From NCBI GenBank assembly GCA_029001845.1, contig JAREWP010000033.1:124001-188000 (forward strand): a DNA stretch of 64,000 nt, given 5' to 3'. Source of the DNA: Candidatus Magnetocorallium paracelense (GTDB lineage: Bacteria > Nitrospirota > Thermodesulfovibrionia > Thermodesulfovibrionales > Magnetobacteriaceae). Below are positions 8,253 to 17,458 of this stretch, in pieces (the stretch's first letter is position 1; every line of letters starts with the position of its first letter). Below the pieces are notes generated by a model. That model saw nothing but the letters and a program-made list of their open reading frames with translations. It was not told the origin of the DNA and made no database searches. A program made the translations under genes and the position numbers.

Positions 8253-10430
8253 ATGTTTACACATAGAACATTCATTCGTTTTTTTTATTACTTTCTTATT
8301 CCTTCCGTTCCGGCGATCCTGATAATGCTAAAGGTTTTTCTCTTGCCTGGCTGCTTTGCATTTGATTCCAATGACGACGCAAACCATACCTTTGTCAACC
8401 TCTTTATATCGCAAAAGATTATGAGAGATGGAGAGATTCCGATGATTAACCTGTTTAACAATTTCGGGACGCCTCTTTTAGGTGACAATCTGACCTATCC
8501 CTTTTCCTTTCTATCGATTACCTATCTTTTCTTTCCCGATTATGTAGCCATGACACTAAACAGAGCGGCTGTTATATTTCTAACGATCGTTGCGCTGACT
8601 CGCTATTTCAGATATTTCATGTCTTTTTTCTCATCCTCTGTATGCTCGATTTTGACTTTTACGGCAGGGCCTTCATTTCTTTGGCATTCTGCGCACCACC
8701 ATTTTCAGGCGTCTTTACTGTTGTTTGCAATTATTTTAATTCTTCAAATGAGGATAAAAGAGAGTGATAGTCTGTTAAATTACCTCCTTCTCTATATCGT
8801 CTTTGTGTTGCTCACATTAAGCGTAAGTATGAATATTGTTATTATTATGATTCCCTTTTTGCTTGCCAATCAGTTTTTTCTGGAAAAAATGCGTTTTAAC
8901 AGAAAGATGATATTGTCAATTCTTTTAATGGTATGTGCGTTTATTTTTTCTTTTACCGATGTGTCAATGTTTTTTAAACATCTGGCCCTAAGTTCCAGAA
9001 CCGATGTCAATTATGGAGATAGTGTTGTAGATATAAGTCTAAGAGAACTGATATTGAAGATAGGCTGGCAGAATCCTCCTAATAGTTTTCACCTCCATTA
9101 CGCCCTGTACTTTTCCATACATCTTCTTCTGATGGTCATATTCGGTACAATATTTTTATTCAGTAAGAATGGATATCGATTGCTGGCAATGAATACAACC
9201 ATGCTTGGAATTTTGCCACTCATCGGAGTGTTGTGTCTCATCATCTTTAAAGAATTCTGGTGGTCAATACCGCTTTTAAAGGCCATGGATATTACGCGTT
9301 TTTGGTGGTGTTCGAACGTCTTTTTAATGATACCTGTCGGAATCGGTCTGGATGTCATAAAAAAAGAGCAATGGTCCTTCAGGTATTTTTTTCTCCTGCC
9401 TCTTTTGTTATTGAGTTTAATAGCCCTTAAATACTCTTATTTTATGAAATCCTTTCTCCTGGCATACACGAAACCTCTGGTTGTTTTTCTCTTCATTATG
9501 CTCTTTTACTCTATTTTTAAGGGTGTTATGAGAACCAGAGTATTACTGTACTCACCCTTTACTTTTGTCCATATCCTGTTGGGAATAACGCTTGTCTGGG
9601 CTCATTTACCCTCTGTAAAAAGAATTGCCGGTCTTAACAACTTAGATGTCTGCAAAACTACACACTATTATTCACCTGCTTACAAGTCTGTTTTTCAGCC
9701 CTATGATTTGCTTGAAAAAATGGAGCCCTATTATCGTCTGGCTACTGAAGCGGAGAGTGTTATGGGGCATGATTTAAAATCTAATCGTCATTTTATATTC
9801 GGTAGTAACTGCCAATCGACGCTCTCAAGCAAATCTCTTTTGAATTACCTTGACAGTCAGGGGTTGATAAATACTCTGCAGTGTTGCTCCATCGGCTATC
9901 ATTTTAAAAGACCGTGGAGTGTTGAAATGCTGACTTCCCTGGGAGTCAGATACATTATTCAGGGCGGCCCGAGTGATCACTTTAAAGAAAAGGGGTGGTC
10001 ACTTGTGGCTACAAGCCGGATTATTCAAAATCCATATCCCGGCAAACCAAGTATCATGCATCTTTATGAAAATCCTGAAAAACCATCCCTTATATACCTT
10101 TTAGAAAACGGTAAAAAAAGGTTTTTAACCACAGAGGTCACCTTCAGGGGGAACGGAATATTTATACACTTGCCTGATATGACCCGGGAAGCCGTGCTGA
10201 AGGCGACATTTGTAGACTTGCCGGGCTGGCGGGCCCGGGTTGACGGAGTGGAGAGGCAGATATACTCATCTGAGGACGATCCTTTTATAAAAGTTGAGGT
10301 TACGTCAGAGGATAAGTTATTATATTTGAAATATGAGCCTTATAAAATGCATCATTTTATATCGACAATATTACTCTCTATTGTGTCCGGCGCTATCTTA
10401 CTTTTTATAATAAAAGTAAAGTACAGATAA
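8253..10430 (+). CDS. YfhO-like multi-spanning membrane protein (GT-C type)
   Basis: A 725-residue protein with roughly a dozen hydrophobic segments between residues 10 and 470, followed by a soluble region and one final membrane segment about residues 700-722. The C-terminal part has the pattern of YfhO-family proteins: a PGWRARVDGVE block and a closing membrane helix. In Gram-positive bacteria YfhO takes part in glycosylating envelope polymers. The start at 8253 is the first ATG after the rluD start; the longer frame from 8154 runs antisense through rluD. No sugar donor or acceptor can be inferred. Confidence 0.7.
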   Translation: MFTHRTFIRFFYYFLIPSVPAILIMLKVFLLPGCFAFDSNDDANHTFVNLFISQKIMRDGEIPMINLFNNFGTPLLGDNLTYPFSFLSITYLFFPDYVAMTLNRAAVIFLTIVALTRYFRYFMSFFSSSVCSILTFTAGPSFLWHSAHHHFQASLLLFAIILILQMRIKESDSLLNYLLLYIVFVLLTLSVSMNIVIIMIPFLLANQFFLEKMRFNRKMILSILLMVCAFIFSFTDVSMFFKHLALSSRTDVNYGDSVVDISLRELILKIGWQNPPNSFHLHYALYFSIHLLLMVIFGTIFLFSKNGYRLLAMNTTMLGILPLIGVLCLIIFKEFWWSIPLLKAMDITRFWWCSNVFLMIPVGIGLDVIKKEQWSFRYFFLLPLLLLSLIALKYSYFMKSFLLAYTKPLVVFLFIMLFYSIFKGVMRTRVLLYSPFTFVHILLGITLVWAHLPSVKRIAGLNNLDVCKTTHYYSPAYKSVFQPYDLLEKMEPYYRLATEAESVMGHDLKSNRHFIFGSNCQSTLSSKSLLNYLDSQGLINTLQCCSIGYHFKRPWSVEMLTSLGVRYIIQGGPSDHFKEKGWSLVATSRIIQNPYPGKPSIMHLYENPEKPSLIYLLENGKKRFLTTEVTFRGNGIFIHLPDMTREAVLKATFVDLPGWRARVDGVERQIYSSEDDPFIKVEVTSEDKLLYLKYEPYKMHHFISTILLSIVSGAILLFIIKVKYR

Positions 10431-10507
10431 TTATTGTTGGCAATGTTTTCCTTTGTCCATATAACCAAATCTGGTTTCAGCTTATAAGCTCCTAAGTTTT
10501 CGGATGT

Positions 10508-10687
10508 TTACGGCATATTGGTAGTAGACAAGAAAAGAATAACTAAATCTGTCTTATACTCTGTTTCCGGTTCATGGTAAAAAAGTATGAAGGAATAGCA
10601 TTCGGTTTTAAAAATCGTGATATCTTTTAAAACGATGAAAAAACAGGAACTGCCTGATATTATATTCGTATCAAAAAGTATCACCAT
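10508..10687 (-). CDS. Small ORF translationally overlapping comEC end, unknown
   Basis: A 59-residue frame whose ATG overlaps the comEC stop (ATGGTGA arrangement), which is a common form of translational coupling. It has no recognisable domain and no cysteine pattern, and is rich in Phe, Ile and Leu. It may be a real small protein at the end of the purF-comEC unit or a chance frame. Confidence 0.3.
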   Translation of the reverse strand: MVILFDTNIISGSSCFFIVLKDITIFKTECYSFILFYHEPETEYKTDLVILFLSTTNMP

Positions 10688-13158
10688 ATCATAAACAGTC
10701 TCTTCATGTTCTTCCACTCCGCATCAAAGGAATCGGCTTTTTTCAGTTTATAATCGGAATACTTTTTTACGAACAATCCATTGATCGTCTCTTCGAACCC
10801 TACAGCGCCTTGCCTGTCCGTTCTGTAAAGTCTCCGACCTCTCAATCTGTCGATAACCCCTTTATCGGGATGATTAAAATTGTTGCCCGCACCGACACTG
10901 ATAACAGCAAACTCAGGATTTACAGAGGCGAGGAATGCTTCTGTCGATGAAGTTTTGCCGCCGTGGTGCGCAACTTTGAGCACATCGGCTCTGAGATACC
11001 CATCAAGGATGAGAAGATCGTATTCGGCCTCTCTTTCGATATCGCCTGTAAAAAGGTATGTCCCATATCTCCCTTTTAAACTCATTACCAAAGAAAAATT
11101 GTTGTCCTGAGATGCTTCGTTCCTGTTGATCGGTGAAAAACCGGGGTAAGGATGCAGCACGGACATAGAGGCTTCTTTTGATAATCTTATGATATCTCCT
11201 CTTTTGAGATGTTTTAAATCCACCCCCTTTTCCTTTAACAGATTAAGTATGTTTTCAGCGTAATTTATAGCCCCGTTGTCCCATAAACGTCTGACATCGA
11301 AACGCTTTAACAGATATCCAAGACCTCCTGCATGATCGTTTCCGGCATGACTTAAAATTAGAGCATCGATTGTCGTTTTACCAATATATTCCAGGTAATT
11401 CGCAGCTTCTCTGCCCGATGAACCGGTGTCTATTACAACAATTTTTCCTTTAGGCAGCTCTACAACTGAAGAGTCTCCCTGACCTGCATCAAGGAATGTA
11501 ACCTTGATGCTCCTATTTTTCATTACGTGAGTTATCAATAAAATAATAAAAATTGCACTAAAAGCAATCAGGGATACTATTATCCGGATATTACCGGTTG
11601 CCGAAGTCTGTCTCTTTTGGGTAGTGGAAACGTCATTCACGGCGGGGATGTTATTTTGTTTCTCTCTGTCGTTTTTTTTAATCGAAAGGGAGAACAGAAT
11701 CAGATAAACAAGGGGGACTATTATTAACGGGAAAGTTGGGATTGTGATTGAAGAAAAGGGGATTTTTTCCAATAATTGCACAATTGTGATTAATGTTTCA
11801 AACATTCTTGAGACAGGTTCCGTAAAAGGAAGTATACCTGTTAATAAATAGATTATGGAAGTTGCGATTGTTATCGGTAAAATTATAAAACAGAGCAAAG
11901 GCACGACAATGAGGTTCGCCACAGGTGAAATCAGTGAAAGAGTGTTGAATTCATAAATTATCACAGGAAGTGTGCCTGCATAGGCAGCGACTGTAATTAT
12001 AAGCATATTCTTCGGATATTCCAATATCCTGATAAAAAGAGTTTTCTCTTCAACTTTGTTGTTGTCAATCCTGCTGACTGAAAGTCCAATAAATAATACG
12101 GCCGCAAAGGATAAGAGAAAAGAAATTGAAAACATCGCGTCCGGTTGAATGATGGCAATTATAAAGGCCGCAAAAAAAAGCGAATTAAGCCATGCGCCTT
12201 TTCTGCCAAGCAAAATGCCCCATAAAAAGATGTTAATCATAATGAACGATCTCATGGCAGGTATCCTCATACCGGAAAACATAAGATAGATGGTTATGAC
12301 AGGTATAGTCAGTATGGCGGCTAATTCTGACGGAGTCAGATAGAGTGTAATTTTCAAAAGAGTTCTGTAAGGGAGTGCGTGTATAATCAATCTGCAAATG
12401 CCGAAGACAATCAGGGAAAAAAGGCCAAAGTGTGTTCCCGATATACTGAGAAGATGGGCCAGTCCTGTATTATTGAAAACCTCCCTTATTTCGTCGCTTA
12501 ATCCTCCTCTGTAACCGATAATTACCGCATTGAGGAATCCGCTTATATCTTTGTTAAAAGTGTTCTCGAAAAAATTCGACAATTGGTATCGCAATCGTTG
12601 ATGAACCCATACAACCGAGTCCGAGCTGCTCAGAGAATATATCTCCCTTATCCGCCCTGACAGACCTGCTTGCATGGTTGATGCTCCGGGATTCATCCTC
12701 ATAGATGTTTTAAAAATCTCTATTAACACCTCGGCTTTGGTTCCCGGTGTGTAAGAGATTTGAGGATAAGTAGTTATTTCGATGCCTAGAAATTCTCCGG
12801 ACGAAGTAATCGTAAACATCTGCCTTACATAATTATTTCTTTTAACCGGCAAAGAGGAGAAAACGCCCTTAAGTCTAAACGTTTGCGGCAGGTCGCGAGG
12901 CAATTCCTCATAGCGAAGTAAGGCATAGATAATACCAATGGCAAGAAAGGAAAGGACTACAATAAATGCCTTAACAGGTTTTTTGACAATTGGGAAAGAC
13001 CTTAAAAGTTTATGCGCCTCTCCTGCCTGTCCCCTGTTTGTCAAAAAAAAATTGATAGAAATTACAATGGTAAGAAGAGATAATCCTGAAATTAGAGGGA
13101 AATAGAGATATGAATAAAAGATGATAATGCCTGTAATAAATGGAATAAATACAGGCAT
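10681..13158 (-). CDS. comEC: ComEC/Rec2 DNA-uptake channel protein
   Basis: The inner-membrane channel for single-stranded DNA uptake in natural transformation. The first ~520 residues are strongly hydrophobic and include the Competence domain block (FNNTGLAHLLSISGTHFGL). Residues about 555-800 form a metallo-beta-lactamase-like domain (LDAGQGDSSVVELP, then HHGGKTSS). Length 825 is normal. In the usual H-x-D/H-x-D-H motif this protein reads SHAGNDHAGG (from residue 603), with glycine in place of the second ligand. The ATG overlaps the stop of the GlmM-domain ORF (TAATG). It belongs to the leftward unit purF-cdaA-cdaR-'glmM-comEC. No other competence gene is in view. Confidence 0.9.
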   Translation of the reverse strand: MPVFIPFITGIIIFYSYLYFPLISGLSLLTIVISINFFLTNRGQAGEAHKLLRSFPIVKKPVKAFIVVLSFLAIGIIYALLRYEELPRDLPQTFRLKGVFSSLPVKRNNYVRQMFTITSSGEFLGIEITTYPQISYTPGTKAEVLIEIFKTSMRMNPGASTMQAGLSGRIREIYSLSSSDSVVWVHQRLRYQLSNFFENTFNKDISGFLNAVIIGYRGGLSDEIREVFNNTGLAHLLSISGTHFGLFSLIVFGICRLIIHALPYRTLLKITLYLTPSELAAILTIPVITIYLMFSGMRIPAMRSFIMINIFLWGILLGRKGAWLNSLFFAAFIIAIIQPDAMFSISFLLSFAAVLFIGLSVSRIDNNKVEEKTLFIRILEYPKNMLIITVAAYAGTLPVIIYEFNTLSLISPVANLIVVPLLCFIILPITIATSIIYLLTGILPFTEPVSRMFETLITIVQLLEKIPFSSITIPTFPLIIVPLVYLILFSLSIKKNDREKQNNIPAVNDVSTTQKRQTSATGNIRIIVSLIAFSAIFIILLITHVMKNRSIKVTFLDAGQGDSSVVELPKGKIVVIDTGSSGREAANYLEYIGKTTIDALILSHAGNDHAGGLGYLLKRFDVRRLWDNGAINYAENILNLLKEKGVDLKHLKRGDIIRLSKEASMSVLHPYPGFSPINRNEASQDNNFSLVMSLKGRYGTYLFTGDIEREAEYDLLILDGYLRADVLKVAHHGGKTSSTEAFLASVNPEFAVISVGAGNNFNHPDKGVIDRLRGRRLYRTDRQGAVGFEETINGLFVKKYSDYKLKKADSFDAEWKNMKRLFMIW

Positions 13159-13427
13159 TACGTCATGCTGTTACTCACTGCCTTGATCAGTTCGTCGGTG
13201 ACCTTTGTCATTAGCAATTCATCAGAGGTTTCGACCTTTATTCTTATTTTCGGTTCTGTTCCCAATGGACGCACCGGGATTCTTCCGTTGTCCTTTAACA
13301 TGTTTTCTGCACTTTGAATGGCTTTAACGATTGCAGGGCAGCTGTTTATGTCATTTTTTTCAGAGACCTTTATATTTCTAAAATCCGAGGGTATCATACG
13401 ACACCAAATAACTTCATTTATATTCAC
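13158..13427 (-). pseudogene. GlmM C-terminal domain only (truncated phosphoglucosamine mutase or stand-alone domain)
   Basis: The 89 residues match domain 4 of phosphoglucosamine mutase. The phosphate-binding signature VRPLGTEPKIRIKVE is at about residues 52-66, preceded by the usual linker region (IVKAIQSAENML). The active-site serine and the metal- and sugar-binding domains 1-3 (about 360 residues) are absent, so it cannot be a mutase. The frame is intact. The GTG start lies inside the end of cdaR and its stop overlaps the comEC ATG; an ATG at 13397 is the alternative start. In many bacteria the order is cdaA-cdaR-glmM, so this is the expected place for glmM and it has shrunk by internal or 5' deletion. 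It could be a decaying remnant kept for coupling, or a retained regulatory domain. Confidence 0.7.
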
Positions 13428-13827
13428 CTGCTATAAGTATCTTGATTTTTACTCTTTTTTTATCAATTGTAATTGTTCTGTTATCTTCTATAATTTGAAC
13501 ATGCTCTTCAAAGCTTACGTTCCTGCCGCTTATATCCACAGGTTCTGTTGTTAAAAATTCTATTTCCTGTAATAATGTATTCGCCCCCCTGACGACAATT
13601 TGCTCGGGAAAAACCATTATACTCTTTATATAATACCCCTTTCCCGGAAATCCTGAAAAGAGAGGCTTTACAGGAACGCTCTTAGTATCGATTTCATTAA
13701 AGCGAAGCACCTGTAAAGCCTCTCTTTTCTCACCATTTATATTTATAGCCACCCAAAACCACAGTGTAACGGAGATCACAAGGGAGAGCACTTTCAGGCC
13801 GATGTTTTTTGTCAGAATTTTCTTCAT
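13414..13827 (-). CDS. cdaR: CdaR/YbbR-domain protein, regulator of diadenylate cyclase
   Basis: A 137-residue protein with an N-terminal membrane anchor (about residues 11-29, VLSLVISVTLWFWVAI) and a single YbbR-type beta domain outside (MVFPEQIVVRGANTLLQEI and VDISGRNVSFEE blocks). CdaR modulates the membrane-bound diadenylate cyclase CdaA. Firmicute CdaR has several YbbR repeats, so a one-repeat form is short. Its ATG lies at the stop of cdaA (one-base overlap at 13827), and its end overlaps the GlmM-domain frame by 14 bases. Confidence 0.8.
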   Translation of the reverse strand: MKKILTKNIGLKVLSLVISVTLWFWVAININGEKREALQVLRFNEIDTKSVPVKPLFSGFPGKGYYIKSIMVFPEQIVVRGANTLLQEIEFLTTEPVDISGRNVSFEEHVQIIEDNRTITIDKKRVKIKILIAGEYK

Positions 13828-14582
13828 TATGTAAAAATTTTTGAAAGCACCGCCCGTAAAGCAGTCATGTCCATATCCGAATCGAACCTCCCTGCCATGG
13901 CTACGGAGATCTTCCCTGTCTCTTCCGATACGATTACTGCTACGGCATCGGTCTCCTCTGTTATTGCCAGTGCGGCCCTGTGCCTGGTGCCAAGAACTTT
14001 ATCGATATCGTGACGAAGACTTATCGGCAGGAAACAGCCGGCGGACAGAATTCTGTTGCCCTTTATAACGACGGCGCCGTCATGTATAGGGGATGCCGGA
14101 TGGAATATGCTCAATATTATCTCTCTTGAGACCCTGGCGTCCAGACCTGTGCCTATTTCAATCAGATCTTTCGGATCGGAGTTGCGCACAATAACAATTA
14201 TTGCGCCTATCTTTCTTGATGACAGAGATACAGTGGCCTTAATAATTTCATCCATGGATTTTAATTCAACGGCAGGTGCGAAACGCATAATACCTGTTTT
14301 CCTTAAGCCTGCCAAAGCCCTTCTGATTTCAGGTTGAAAAAGTACGATAACGGCAATGGTTATATAAGCCCACAGACTTTCGACAATCCAGTGCAAAGTG
14401 TGCAAATTCAAATATTTTGAAAAGACAGATAGAAGAAATAGAAGAGAAAGAGCTGTTAAAAGATCTGCAAAACGGGAGCCTCTTGCCGTCAAGAGGAGCT
14501 TGTAGACAATAATCCACAAAATCAGTATATCAAGGAAATCCTGCCATTGTATCAAAGTAGACATTGCCTGGTAAAGATTCAT
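13827..14582 (-). CDS. cdaA: Membrane diadenylate cyclase CdaA (c-di-AMP synthase)
   Basis: Makes cyclic di-AMP from two ATP at the inner membrane. Three hydrophobic helices occupy about residues 14-85. The DAC domain follows, with the catalytic DGAVVIKG (about 168) and GTRHRAAL (about 198) motifs and the typical SEETGKISVA end. Length 251 is normal. It starts 6 bases after the purF stop and is coupled to cdaR. In other bacteria c-di-AMP controls potassium and osmotic balance and cell-wall homeostasis. No phosphodiesterase (GdpP, PgpH) is in the window. Confidence 0.93.
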   Translation of the reverse strand: MNLYQAMSTLIQWQDFLDILILWIIVYKLLLTARGSRFADLLTALSLLFLLSVFSKYLNLHTLHWIVESLWAYITIAVIVLFQPEIRRALAGLRKTGIMRFAPAVELKSMDEIIKATVSLSSRKIGAIIVIVRNSDPKDLIEIGTGLDARVSREIILSIFHPASPIHDGAVVIKGNRILSAGCFLPISLRHDIDKVLGTRHRAALAITEETDAVAVIVSEETGKISVAMAGRFDSDMDMTALRAVLSKIFT

Positions 14583-14588
14583 ATAATT

Positions 14589-15995
14589 TTACGTGCAAAA
14601 CAGCTCCATCTGAGTAAATCGCTCTTCAGGAAAACTTATGGGATAATCGTTATTAAAGCAGGCATAACAAAAATCTTCGCAATTGGGAACTACCTTTCTC
14701 AATCCGTCGATAGAGAGGTAGGAGAGTGTGGTTGCCGTTATGTACTTCCTGATTTCTTCTACCAGGTGGGTTGAGGCAATCAACTCTCCCCTTGTCGGGG
14801 TGTCGATTCCGTAAAAGCAGGGGCCTATAATACAGGGTGAGCTTATTTTTAAATGCACCTCTTTGGCGCCACCGATTTCCCGAATCATTTTTACGATCTT
14901 TTTGCTTGTTGTCCCTCTTACCAAAGAATCGTCGACAACAATTACTCTTTTATCTTTAAGTAGTTTTTTAACGGCATTAAGCTTGATTTTAACTCCAAAG
15001 TGACGAATATTTTGTCTTGGTTCTATAAATGTGCGGCCTACATAGTGATTTCTTATCAATCCGAAATCAAAGGGAATCCCGCCGGCTTCGGAAAATCCCA
15101 ATGCCGCCGGTACGCCGGAGTCCGGAACAGGTATTACCAAGTCAGCTTCTATGTCAGATTCCGCAGAGAGTTGCCTTCCCAGTCCCTTTCTGATATCATT
15201 TACATTAACGCCTCCGTAAATGTCACTGTCCGGTCTCGCGAAATAAATATACTCGAATACACAATGGGCTCTTTTTTTACTGTATATGGCTTTTACGGAT
15301 TTTTCTCCGGCGCCATTTAATACAAGCATTTCACCGGGCTCGATATCTCTTATATATTCTGCGCTTACAAGATCGAATGCGCAGGTCTCGGAAGACACGA
15401 CATATCCGTTTTCATATTTACCAAGACTCAGTGGTCTGACTCCGTGACGGTCTCTTATAACAATGAGCTCGTTTTCCCTGAGTATCATCAGGCTGAAAGC
15501 GCCCCTAATCTCGTTGACAGCTTCCTGTATCCTCTCTTCTATTGTAGCTCCCTTAGAATGGGCAATAAGATGAATAATTACCTCGCTGTCAGCATTTGAT
15601 TGAAATATCGCACCCTCCTCTTCAAGTTTTGCCCTCAATTTATCTGCATTTGTGAGGTTGCCGTTGTGGACTATTGCGAGAGAACCGAGAGAAAAATTTA
15701 CTACAATGGGTTGAACGTTTTTTAAAGAACTGGCGCCGGATGTCGAGTAACGATTATGTCCTATCGAAATGTCTCCGGGCAGACTTTTCAGTCTTTTCTT
15801 ACTGAAAATATCGGCTACCAGGCCCATCGATTTCTCGATAAAGATATTTTCTCTGTCAGAAGAGCATATTCCCGCACCTTCCTGGCCTCTGTGTTGCATT
15901 GCATATAAACCGAGATAGGTAAGATTGGCCGCTTCAGGATGGCCGTAAACTCCGAATATCCCGCATTCTTCGTGTATATCGAATAATTTTTTCAT
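14589..15995 (-). CDS. purF: Amidophosphoribosyltransferase (glutamine PRPP amidotransferase)
   Basis: First committed step of purine synthesis: PRPP plus glutamine gives phosphoribosylamine. The N-terminal glutamine amidotransferase domain starts after a short propeptide, with CGIFGVYGH at residue 11 (Cys nucleophile) and an MQHRGQEGAG block. The PRPP-binding signature VIVVDDSLVRGTTS is at about residues 345-358. The C-terminal CYAC near residue 448 fits the Bacillus-type enzyme with a 4Fe-4S cluster. Length 468 is normal. It appears to head the leftward unit with cdaA. The 240-base region upstream holds no riboswitch I can recognise. Confidence 0.95.
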   Translation of the reverse strand: MKKLFDIHEECGIFGVYGHPEAANLTYLGLYAMQHRGQEGAGICSSDRENIFIEKSMGLVADIFSKKRLKSLPGDISIGHNRYSTSGASSLKNVQPIVVNFSLGSLAIVHNGNLTNADKLRAKLEEEGAIFQSNADSEVIIHLIAHSKGATIEERIQEAVNEIRGAFSLMILRENELIVIRDRHGVRPLSLGKYENGYVVSSETCAFDLVSAEYIRDIEPGEMLVLNGAGEKSVKAIYSKKRAHCVFEYIYFARPDSDIYGGVNVNDIRKGLGRQLSAESDIEADLVIPVPDSGVPAALGFSEAGGIPFDFGLIRNHYVGRTFIEPRQNIRHFGVKIKLNAVKKLLKDKRVIVVDDSLVRGTTSKKIVKMIREIGGAKEVHLKISSPCIIGPCFYGIDTPTRGELIASTHLVEEIRKYITATTLSYLSIDGLRKVVPNCEDFCYACFNNDYPISFPEERFTQMELFCT

Positions 15996-16334
15996 TTAAA
16001 CTATCCTCATTAAGTATTTAGCAGAGTATAACGATTAATAAAGTGAGGAGTACATTTGTCAGGGATCGGATGTATGTAAGGCTGTGCAAGCCTCTGGCAA
16101 ACTGTAACAATATTGTAACATAAAATAGTATTTATGGTCTTTTAATTTTTCCACTCATCAGAATAGCCAATATCTGCTGCCGAAGAGGCAGGAGACATAT
16201 GGATCTGCTATTGCATTTCGTGTCGTTATATGTAATAATAGTTGCATTCGACTTTTCAGTTATTCATTATCCCTTCGGTTAGAACAGAGCTTTATACCGG
16301 CTTGCCTGCCGGAAATGAACGGAGCCTGATCGTC

Positions 16335-16697
16335 ATGATCGTTACATTTAATATTATACTTATACTTCTGATCATAAGTGTTTCTACAATTATACCTGCT
16401 ATCTTAAGCAAGAACAGGTCGAGAATTACATGGTGGGATTATGTTTATCCTGCTTCGGGCGTATTGCTGTGGTTTATTTTACAAATGGGCGATCTGGGTG
16501 GCGAGATAAGCAAATTCAATATTATTATCGAGCTTTTTATAATATTACTTATCTCTGTTACAATCCCCTGGCTGCGCTTTGCTTTTACGTTTATTAATAA
16601 TCGTTTACTGCACCTGTTATCTTTTTCCATAACATTTGCGCCTGTAATCGTGGCGCTCCTTATTCGGTTAACCATGCCTTTACTGCCTGAGAAATGA
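16335..16697 (+). CDS. Small multi-spanning membrane protein, unknown
   Basis: I do not recognise a family. From the ATG at 16335 (120 residues) the protein has about four hydrophobic helices (residues 1-22, 35-50, 58-76 and 90-112). The longer frame from 16242 adds 31 residues without hydrophobic pattern. A possible GGAG site lies about 11 bases before 16335. The size and topology suggest an integral inner-membrane protein, perhaps an immunity or regulator-like protein, but no function can be assigned. It lies just before the repeat-flanked OsmC gene. Confidence 0.5.
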   Translation: MIVTFNIILILLIISVSTIIPAILSKNRSRITWWDYVYPASGVLLWFILQMGDLGGEISKFNIIIELFIILLISVTIPWLRFAFTFINNRLLHLLSFSITFAPVIVALLIRLTMPLLPEK

Positions 16698-16723
16698 CAG
16701 TTATCTAAAAACAGTAGTCAGGT

Positions 16724-16859
16724 ATCAGCTGTCAGCCTTCAGCTAAAGAAAATACCGATATTACACCAATAAAAAGCATCACCTTAAGGGTAAAAGAGTT
16801 TTGAACAGCAAAGTTTTGTAGTTAAAAAGCTGATAGCTGATGGCTGACAGCTAAATGCT
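16724..16859 (+). repeat. 137-bp dispersed repeat, left copy flanking osmC
   Basis: The sequence begins near AGCTGTCAGCCTTCAGCT and ends with AGCTGATGGCTGACAGCT, so the element has terminal inverted repeats of about 18 bases. Its reverse complement, with moderate divergence, lies at 17314-17450 on the other side of the OsmC gene. Related ends occur at 3205-3335 and 61838-61918. Confidence 0.75.
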
Positions 16860-16895
16860 TTTTAGATTAATTCAAATTTTACAAAGGAGGTTTCT

Positions 16896-17306
16896 GTGGA
16901 TATAAATATTACTTTCCCCGGAGGGAAAAGAGTAAACGCCGAGTATGGTGAGATCACTATCGAGACGGATCAATCATTAAAAAACGGAGGCCGGGGAGCG
17001 GCTCCTGAACCCTACATGTATTTCCTTTCATCTATCGGCACCTGCGCGGGCATCTATGTGTTGAGCTTTTGTCAAAACAGGGGTATTCCGACAGAGGGAT
17101 TATCTTTAGTTCAACATAATGAGTTTACGACAGGAGACAGCGGGAAATCTCGTTTGTCCAAAGTGACGGTAGAAATTCTCATACCCGATAGTTTTCCAGA
17201 AAAATATCGCGATGCATTGATAAAGGTAGCAGATAAATGTGCTGTAAAAAAGTCAATTATCGAACCGCCGGAATTCGAAATAATAACTGTATCGCCCGGC
17301 TGTTAA
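16896..17306 (+). CDS. OsmC/Ohr family protein
   Basis: A 136-residue protein of the OsmC superfamily, mostly thiol-dependent peroxidases that reduce organic hydroperoxides. Two cysteines sit in family-typical places: GTCAGIYVLSFCQNRG about residues 49-64, and ADKCAVKKSI about residues 110-119. The start is GTG at 16896 preceded by AAAGGAGG, a strong site. It could be of the YhfA-like branch, whose substrates are unclear. The gene is bracketed by inverted copies of a 137-bp repeat, which is unusual for an ordinary housekeeping gene. Confidence 0.85.
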   Translation: MDINITFPGGKRVNAEYGEITIETDQSLKNGGRGAAPEPYMYFLSSIGTCAGIYVLSFCQNRGIPTEGLSLVQHNEFTTGDSGKSRLSKVTVEILIPDSFPEKYRDALIKVADKCAVKKSIIEPPEFEIITVSPGC

Positions 17307-17313
17307 CTAAAAA

Positions 17314-17450
17314 GAGCATTTAGCTGTCAGCCATCAGATGTCAGCTTTTAAATTGCAACACTTTACTGTTCAAAACACTCCCCGTAAAGTGAAGCTTTTT
17401 ATTGGTATAATATCAATACTTTCCTAAGCTGAAGGCTGATTGCTGCTTTA
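17314..17450 (-). repeat. 137-bp dispersed repeat, right copy flanking osmC (inverted)
   Basis: Its reverse complement aligns along the whole length with 16724-16859. Shared internal blocks include CCAATAAAAAGC and TTTTGAACAG. The two copies are inverted about the OsmC gene and lie only 450 bases apart. The element ends just before the stop of the diguanylate cyclase gene. Confidence 0.75.
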
Positions 17451-17458
17451 GGGTTAAA

